Position numbers and translations under genes: made by a program. Shown here piece by piece: positions 59,889 to 64,000 of a stretch of DNA of 64,000 nt. How positions within the stretch are numbered: the first letter of the stretch is position 1; every line of letters begins with the position of its first letter. Source of the stretch: Bradyrhizobium sp. JYMT SZCCT0428 (GTDB taxonomy: Bacteria; Pseudomonadota; Alphaproteobacteria; Rhizobiales; Xanthobacteraceae); assembly GCF_018131075.1 (NCBI RefSeq), contig NZ_JAFCLS010000035.1, positions 1 through 64,000 on the forward strand, read 5' to 3'. The notes below the pieces were generated by a model that saw only the letters and a program-made list of their open reading frames with translations, did no database searches and was not told the DNA's origin.

Positions 59889-60836
59889 ATGAGCATGACG
59901 ACCATCAAGCCTCGACATCATCACCTCCGGTCCCGGATCGCAGGCTGCTCGGTTGCGCTGGCCATGCTGACCAGCAGCGGCACTCACCTGCACGCGCAAT
60001 CGATCGCCTGTATGGTCACCGGCGAACCCATCACCAATCTCGATATCGAGCAGCGCACCAAGCTGAACTTCCTGACGACCCGCAAGCAGATGCCCCGCCA
60101 GGAAGTGATCGACCAGTTGATCGACGAAAAAGTGAAGATCCGGGAAGCCAAAAAATTCGGCGTCGACCCCACGGCCAGCGATGTCGATCAGTCCTTCGCC
60201 CAGATGGGTTCGCGAATGCGGCTCTCGACCGAGCAGCTGACAAAATCACTTGAAAGCCAGGGCGTCCGGCCGGAGACCCTGAAGGCCCGCCTCAAGGCCG
60301 AGATGGTTTGGACCAGCCTGGTGCGTGGCCGCTACAAGGAGAGCCTCCAGGTCGGCGAAAAGGAAGTCAACGCCGCCGCCCAGGAAGGCGGCGAGGCGAC
60401 GAAGGTCGAAGCCTTCGAATACAAGATGCAGCCTATCGTGCTGCTCGTGCCGCGGGGCGCCCCGCCGGCCGCGATCGAAGCGCGGAAAAAGGAAGCCGAA
60501 GTCCTGCGCGAGCGCGTCCAGAGCTGCGAGGCGGCCAATTCCTACTTCAAGTCGATGCAGAACGGCACGATCCGCGATTCAGTCACGAAAACATCGGCCG
60601 AGCTTGCCCCCCCGTTGCGCGAGATGCTCGACAAGACTCCGATCGGCCATCTGACCCCGCCCGAGATCACCAAGCAGGGCGTGGAAATGGTCGCCCTGTG
60701 CAGCAGGAAGCCCACCACCGTCGATTCGCCGAAGAAGCGCGAAATCCGCGAAAAGATGTATACCGAGAAATACGAGGCGAAGCAGAAAGCCTATCTGGCC
60801 GAGATCCGCAAAGCCGCAATGATCGAATGTCGTTGA
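59889..60836 (+). CDS. SurA-like periplasmic chaperone/peptidyl-prolyl isomerase
   Basis: 315 residues from ATG 59889, with a signal peptide (to AHAQ-like LHAQ). The SurA N-terminal part (LDIEQRTKLNFLTTRKQMPR then QEVIDQLIDEKVKIREAKKF) is clear; the middle and C-terminal part (EAFEYKMQPIVLLVPRGAPP) has a single divergent isomerase-like domain. It helps outer-membrane proteins such as LptD fold; its place right after lptD supports this. The start is somewhat uncertain. Confidence 0.85.
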   Translation: MSMTTIKPRHHHLRSRIAGCSVALAMLTSSGTHLHAQSIACMVTGEPITNLDIEQRTKLNFLTTRKQMPRQEVIDQLIDEKVKIREAKKFGVDPTASDVDQSFAQMGSRMRLSTEQLTKSLESQGVRPETLKARLKAEMVWTSLVRGRYKESLQVGEKEVNAAAQEGGEATKVEAFEYKMQPIVLLVPRGAPPAAIEARKKEAEVLRERVQSCEAANSYFKSMQNGTIRDSVTKTSAELAPPLREMLDKTPIGHLTPPEITKQGVEMVALCSRKPTTVDSPKKREIREKMYTEKYEAKQKAYLAEIRKAAMIECR

Positions 60837-60839
60837 TGC

Positions 60840-61844
60840 ATGGCAAAGCCCCTCGCGCTGACATCCGGCGAGCCTGCGGGCATCGGTCCCGACATCGCCA
60901 TCGCAGCGTGGCTCCGGCGTAACGAACTCGGCCTCCCGCCGTTCTATTTGCTCGGCGATCGCACCTGCTTCGCCGAGCGGGCGAAGATTCTCGGATTGAA
61001 AATCAAACTCGCGGACACCAGTCCGGAGGATGCGGCCACAGCTTTTGCCAGCGCATTGCCTGTCGTGGCTACGGGCGAAGCCGCAACCGCGCCGCCAGGC
61101 CAGCCGGACACCACCAGCGCAAGCGCCGCACTCGCTTCGATCCGTCAGGCGGTCGACCATGTCCGGGCCGGACGGGCCAGCGCCGTTGTCACCAACCCGA
61201 TCGCCAAAAGCGTGCTGTACCGCGCCGGCTTCCGGCATCCCGGCCATACCGAATTTCTCGCCGAGCTCGCCGCCAATGGCGGGGCGGCACCGCAGCCGGT
61301 GATGATGCTGTGGTCGCCGGCGCTCGCGGTGGTGCCGGTGACGATCCATCTATCGGTGCGCGACGCGCTCGCGCAGCTTTCGACCGATCTGATCGTGACG
61401 ACGGCCCGCATCGCGGTGGCCGACCTGAAGGCCCGCTTTGGTCTCGCCAGCCCGCGCCTGGCCGTATCAGGCCTCAATCCGCATGCCGGCGAAGACGGCT
61501 CGCTCGGCATGGAAGACATCGAGGTGGTGGCGCCGGCCGTCGACATCCTGCGGCGCGACGGCATCGAGGTCCGGGGGCCGTTGCCCGCCGACACCATGTT
61601 TCACGAAGCCGCGCGAAAAACCTACGACTGCGCGATCTGCATGTATCACGATCAGGCGCTGATCCCGATCAAGACCATCGCGTTCGAGGATGCCGTCAAC
61701 GTCACGCTGGGATTGCCGTTCATCCGCACCTCGCCCGATCACGGCACGGCGTTCGACATCGCCGGCACCGGCCGCGCCAACCCGTCGAGCCTCGTCGCGG
61801 CGTTGCGGCTCGCCGCGCGCATGGCGGCGGCCACACCTGAATGA
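60840..61844 (+). CDS. pdxA: 4-hydroxythreonine-4-phosphate dehydrogenase
   Basis: 334 residues. NAD-dependent, zinc-containing step in pyridoxal phosphate synthesis. Motifs: LTSGEPAGIGPDIAIAAW, VTNPIAKSVLYRAGFRHPGH, ETEFLA-like HTEFLAEL, GLNPHAGEDGSLGMEDI, MYHDQALIPIKT and TSPDHGTAFDIAG. The start is three bases after the surA stop; overlaps rsmA by ATGA. Confidence 0.96.
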   Translation: MAKPLALTSGEPAGIGPDIAIAAWLRRNELGLPPFYLLGDRTCFAERAKILGLKIKLADTSPEDAATAFASALPVVATGEAATAPPGQPDTTSASAALASIRQAVDHVRAGRASAVVTNPIAKSVLYRAGFRHPGHTEFLAELAANGGAAPQPVMMLWSPALAVVPVTIHLSVRDALAQLSTDLIVTTARIAVADLKARFGLASPRLAVSGLNPHAGEDGSLGMEDIEVVAPAVDILRRDGIEVRGPLPADTMFHEAARKTYDCAICMYHDQALIPIKTIAFEDAVNVTLGLPFIRTSPDHGTAFDIAGTGRANPSSLVAALRLAARMAAATPE

Positions 61845-62707
61845 GCGCGATCGACGATCTGCCGCCGCTGCGCGACGTCATCCGCGAACACTCCCTGTCG
61901 GCCCGCAAAACGCTCGGCCAGAATTTTCTGCTCGACCTCAACCTCACGGCACGGATCGCGCGCGCCGCGGGTCCGCTCGAGGGCGCCACCATCATCGAGG
62001 TCGGCCCCGGCCCCGGCGGGCTGACGCGCGCGTTGCTGGCGCTGGGCGCGCGGCGCGTCATCGCCGTTGAGCGCGACGAACGCGCGCTGGCGCCGCTCGA
62101 CTATATCGCCAAGCGCTATCCGGGTCGGCTGGAGATCGTGCACGCCGACGCGCAGCATTTCGATCCCCGCCCCCTGCTCGGCGGCGAGCCGGCCAAGATC
62201 GTCGCCAACCTGCCCTACAACATCGCCACGCCATTATTGGTGGACTGGCTCTCGATCGAGCCGTGGCCGCCCTGGTACGACATGATGGTGCTGATGTTTC
62301 AGCGCGAGGTCGCCGAACGGATCGTCGCGAAAGAAGACGACGAGGCCTATGGACGCCTCGCCGTGCTCGCCAACTGGCGCGCCGAAACCAAGATCCTGTT
62401 CGACATATCGCCGGCCGCCTTCGTGCCGCAGCCCAAGGTTACGTCGTCGGTGGTGCGGCTGGTACCGCGCAGCGCGCCGGAGCCGTGCGACCGCCGCGCG
62501 CTCGAGCAGGTGGCGGCTGCAGCCTTCGGCCAGCGCCGGAAAATGCTGCGCCAGAGCCTCAAATCGCTGTCGGTCGATCCGGCCCGGCTGGCCGCCGCCG
62601 CTGGCGTCGATGCGACCCGGCGCGCCGAGACGATCCCGGTTTCCGGCTTTGTTGCCATGGCCCGTGAATTGACCAATATACGAACCACAAAATCAAACGT
62701 TCCCTGA
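61841..62707 (+). CDS. rsmA: 16S rRNA (A1518/A1519-N6)-dimethyltransferase
   Basis: 288 residues (KsgA). SAM-binding motif I is IEVGPGPGGLTRALLALG, motif IV is NLPYNIATPLLVDWL, and the N terminus has SARKTLGQNFLLDLNL. Dimethylates two adenines in helix 45 of 16S rRNA at a late assembly step. Coupled to pdxA by ATGA, the usual order. Confidence 0.96.
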   Translation: MSAIDDLPPLRDVIREHSLSARKTLGQNFLLDLNLTARIARAAGPLEGATIIEVGPGPGGLTRALLALGARRVIAVERDERALAPLDYIAKRYPGRLEIVHADAQHFDPRPLLGGEPAKIVANLPYNIATPLLVDWLSIEPWPPWYDMMVLMFQREVAERIVAKEDDEAYGRLAVLANWRAETKILFDISPAAFVPQPKVTSSVVRLVPRSAPEPCDRRALEQVAAAAFGQRRKMLRQSLKSLSVDPARLAAAAGVDATRRAETIPVSGFVAMARELTNIRTTKSNVP

Positions 62708-62719
62708 GGAGAAAATGCC

Positions 62720-63778
62720 ATGGCGCTGATGCGACGCCAATCGCTGGTCAAATTCGATGCGCCCCTGTGCGAAACCATCGTCGACACGCCCAAGCCTCAA
62801 GGCAACGAAGTCCTGGTACGCATCGAACGTTGCGGGCTGTGCCACTCCGACCTGCACATCCAGGACGGCTACGCCGATCTCGGCGGCGGCAAGAAGCTCG
62901 ATACCACGCGCGGCATGACGCTGCCGTTCACGCTCGGCCATGAGATCGCGGGCGTGGTCGAGGAAGTCGGCCCCGATGCGCCGAAGGACCTGATCGGAAA
63001 GAAGCAGGCGGTATTCCCCTGGATCGGTTGCGGCCAGTGCCGCGACTGCGCGAATGGCGACGAGAACCTGTGCGTCAAGCAGCGCTTCCTCGGCGTCTCC
63101 ATCGACGGCGGCTTTGCCAGCCACGTGCTGGTACCCGACGCGAAATATTTGCTGGATTACGATCCGCTGCCGGTCAACCAGGCCGCAACGCTGATGTGCT
63201 CCGGCGTCACCGCCTATGGTGCGCTCAAGCGCCTGGTCGATCGTCCACGGCAGCGTAACCTGCTGCTGATCGGGCTCGGCGGCGTCGGCATGATGGGACT
63301 GTCATTCGCGCAAGCGATGTTCACGCAGAAGATCGCGGTGGCGGACTTAAGCCCGGCCGCACGCGAGAGCGCCTTGAAGAACGGCGCCGCTGTCGCTTAC
63401 GACCCGGCAGAGCCCGACGTGGTCAAGCGCATGATTAAGGAGACCGAGGGCGGCTTCGACGAGATCGTAGACTTTGCCGGCAACGAAAAATCGATGGCCT
63501 TTGCGGTTTCGGTCGTGGCGCGCGGCGGCAAGATCGTGGTCTCCGGCCTGATGGGCGGCAATTTCAGCCTGCCGATGGTGCAATGGGTCTACAAGCGCAT
63601 GACCATCGAAGGATTCATGGTGGGCACGCTGGCCGAGGCCAGGGAATTGATGGCGCTGGCGCGCGCCGGCAAGATCAAGCCGACGCCGATGAAGGAAGAA
63701 CCGATGGCCGACGTCCAGAAATGGATCGACGAGTTGCGGGCCGGCAAGGTCGTCGGGCGTATCGTGCTAAAGAACTGA
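62720..63778 (+). CDS. Zinc-dependent alcohol dehydrogenase, MDR family
   Basis: 352 residues; GAGGAGAA lies eight bases before ATG 62720. Catalytic zinc ligands: CGLCHSD (Cys), GHEIAGVVEEVG (His). Structural zinc: CGQCRDCANGDENLC (four Cys). The NAD-binding GLGGVGMMGL follows. The substrate is not predictable: alcohol or aldehyde of small size. It follows rsmA within 13 bases but is not part of the usual rsmA set, so its link to that operon may be incidental. Confidence 0.88.
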   Translation: MALMRRQSLVKFDAPLCETIVDTPKPQGNEVLVRIERCGLCHSDLHIQDGYADLGGGKKLDTTRGMTLPFTLGHEIAGVVEEVGPDAPKDLIGKKQAVFPWIGCGQCRDCANGDENLCVKQRFLGVSIDGGFASHVLVPDAKYLLDYDPLPVNQAATLMCSGVTAYGALKRLVDRPRQRNLLLIGLGGVGMMGLSFAQAMFTQKIAVADLSPAARESALKNGAAVAYDPAEPDVVKRMIKETEGGFDEIVDFAGNEKSMAFAVSVVARGGKIVVSGLMGGNFSLPMVQWVYKRMTIEGFMVGTLAEARELMALARAGKIKPTPMKEEPMADVQKWIDELRAGKVVGRIVLKN

Positions 63779-64000
63779 GGCGATGCAGGCGCGCAGCGTT
63801 GCCATGAATTGCGGCAACAGCGACGCTGTCGCGTCTTCCGAGGCATTACCGGTAAGTTAGATGCACCGTCACCGTAGTTCCACGGAATCGTTGGCGGTGT
63901 TGCTCCTGATCCTTCTTCCTCTATTCAACCAGCCAAAGCGAATCTTGTCCGGTCGTTGAATACCAGGCTTGGGGTCAAGCAAGGTATCCCAGGCCGCTTG
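63779..64000. other. Window end; no gene recognised
   Basis: 222 bases without a supported frame. A terminator-like hairpin was not clear. The next gene lies beyond the window. Confidence 0.4.

Noticed and set aside
1..64000. CRISPR arrays, tRNA or rRNA genes
   Set aside because: No evenly spaced short repeats, no cloverleaf-like sequences with a GGTTCGAATCC-type arm, and no rRNA blocks were recognised by eye; a tRNA scan would settle the tRNA point.

Overview
The window reads as a chromosomal segment of an alphaproteobacterium of the Bradyrhizobium/Nitrobacteraceae type. The evidence is high-GC codon use, core gene blocks seen in that group (purM-purN, hda-ppk-ppx, lptF-lptG-lptD-surA-pdxA-rsmA, holC-pepA), rhizobial REP-like hairpins between convergent genes, Cache-type adenylate cyclases and ABC_sub_bind periplasmic proteins. 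This is recognition from protein and DNA features; no database search was run.

Layout. 1-2.4 kb is gene-poor, degenerate DNA with a few small ORFs, followed by a cold-shock gene. 3.1-7.7 kb is a leftward series: FecR-domain protein, TPR protein, periplasmic binding protein and membrane nucleotide cyclase. It is divergent from a large VCBS-repeat protein (7.9-10.9 kb) whose later repeats become strikingly cysteine-rich. Next come a double-glycine-leader (bacteriocin-like) peptide, a small secreted protein, a Tat-exported solute-binding protein with a pentapeptide repeat in front of its signal, and a CHASE3-PAS-PAS histidine kinase. 16-20.7 kb is core: a tiny membrane protein, RNase D, a beta-barrel protein with a Thr-Pro linker, purN and purM.

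20.75-37.03 kb is a mobile island inserted between purM and the hda-ppk-ppx group. At its right end is a leftward tyrosine integrase, then an AlpA-like regulator, a RepA-like AAA ATPase, small genes, a variant cold-shock protein, an HNH nuclease, both terminase subunits and a ClpP-like protease. No portal, capsid or tail gene was recognised. Its left third carries rightward small cargo genes, including a frameshifted DNA ligase, an orphan RNA polymerase alpha-CTD-like domain and three consecutive genes that all end in LKAKGK. The gene order resembles a phage satellite (PICI-like) with a cut-down packaging module, more than a complete prophage. A 10-bp repeat flanks it, and a 14-bp exact repeat with tandem GGGCATCA-like units lies just inside each end.

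37.1-42.3 kb is core: a CDP-alcohol phosphatidyltransferase, an Hda-like DnaA regulator, then polyphosphate kinase and exopolyphosphatase, with a three-half-site PHO-box-like array in front of ppk. 42.4-47.8 kb is an IclR-controlled locus: a class V PLP enzyme and a polar amino-acid type ABC importer, probably for uptake and breakdown of one amino-acid-like compound. 47.9-54.7 kb holds a TerC-family protein, ndk, an ABC-F ATPase, a lipoprotein, holC and pepA. 55.1-63.8 kb is a rightward run for outer-membrane biogenesis and housekeeping: lptF, lptG, lptD, surA-like, pdxA, rsmA and a zinc alcohol dehydrogenase.

No tRNA, rRNA or CRISPR array was recognised. The best candidates for something undescribed are the small-gene cargo of the island, the cysteine-gaining VCBS protein with its neighbouring double-glycine peptide, and the repeat-bearing Tat signal.
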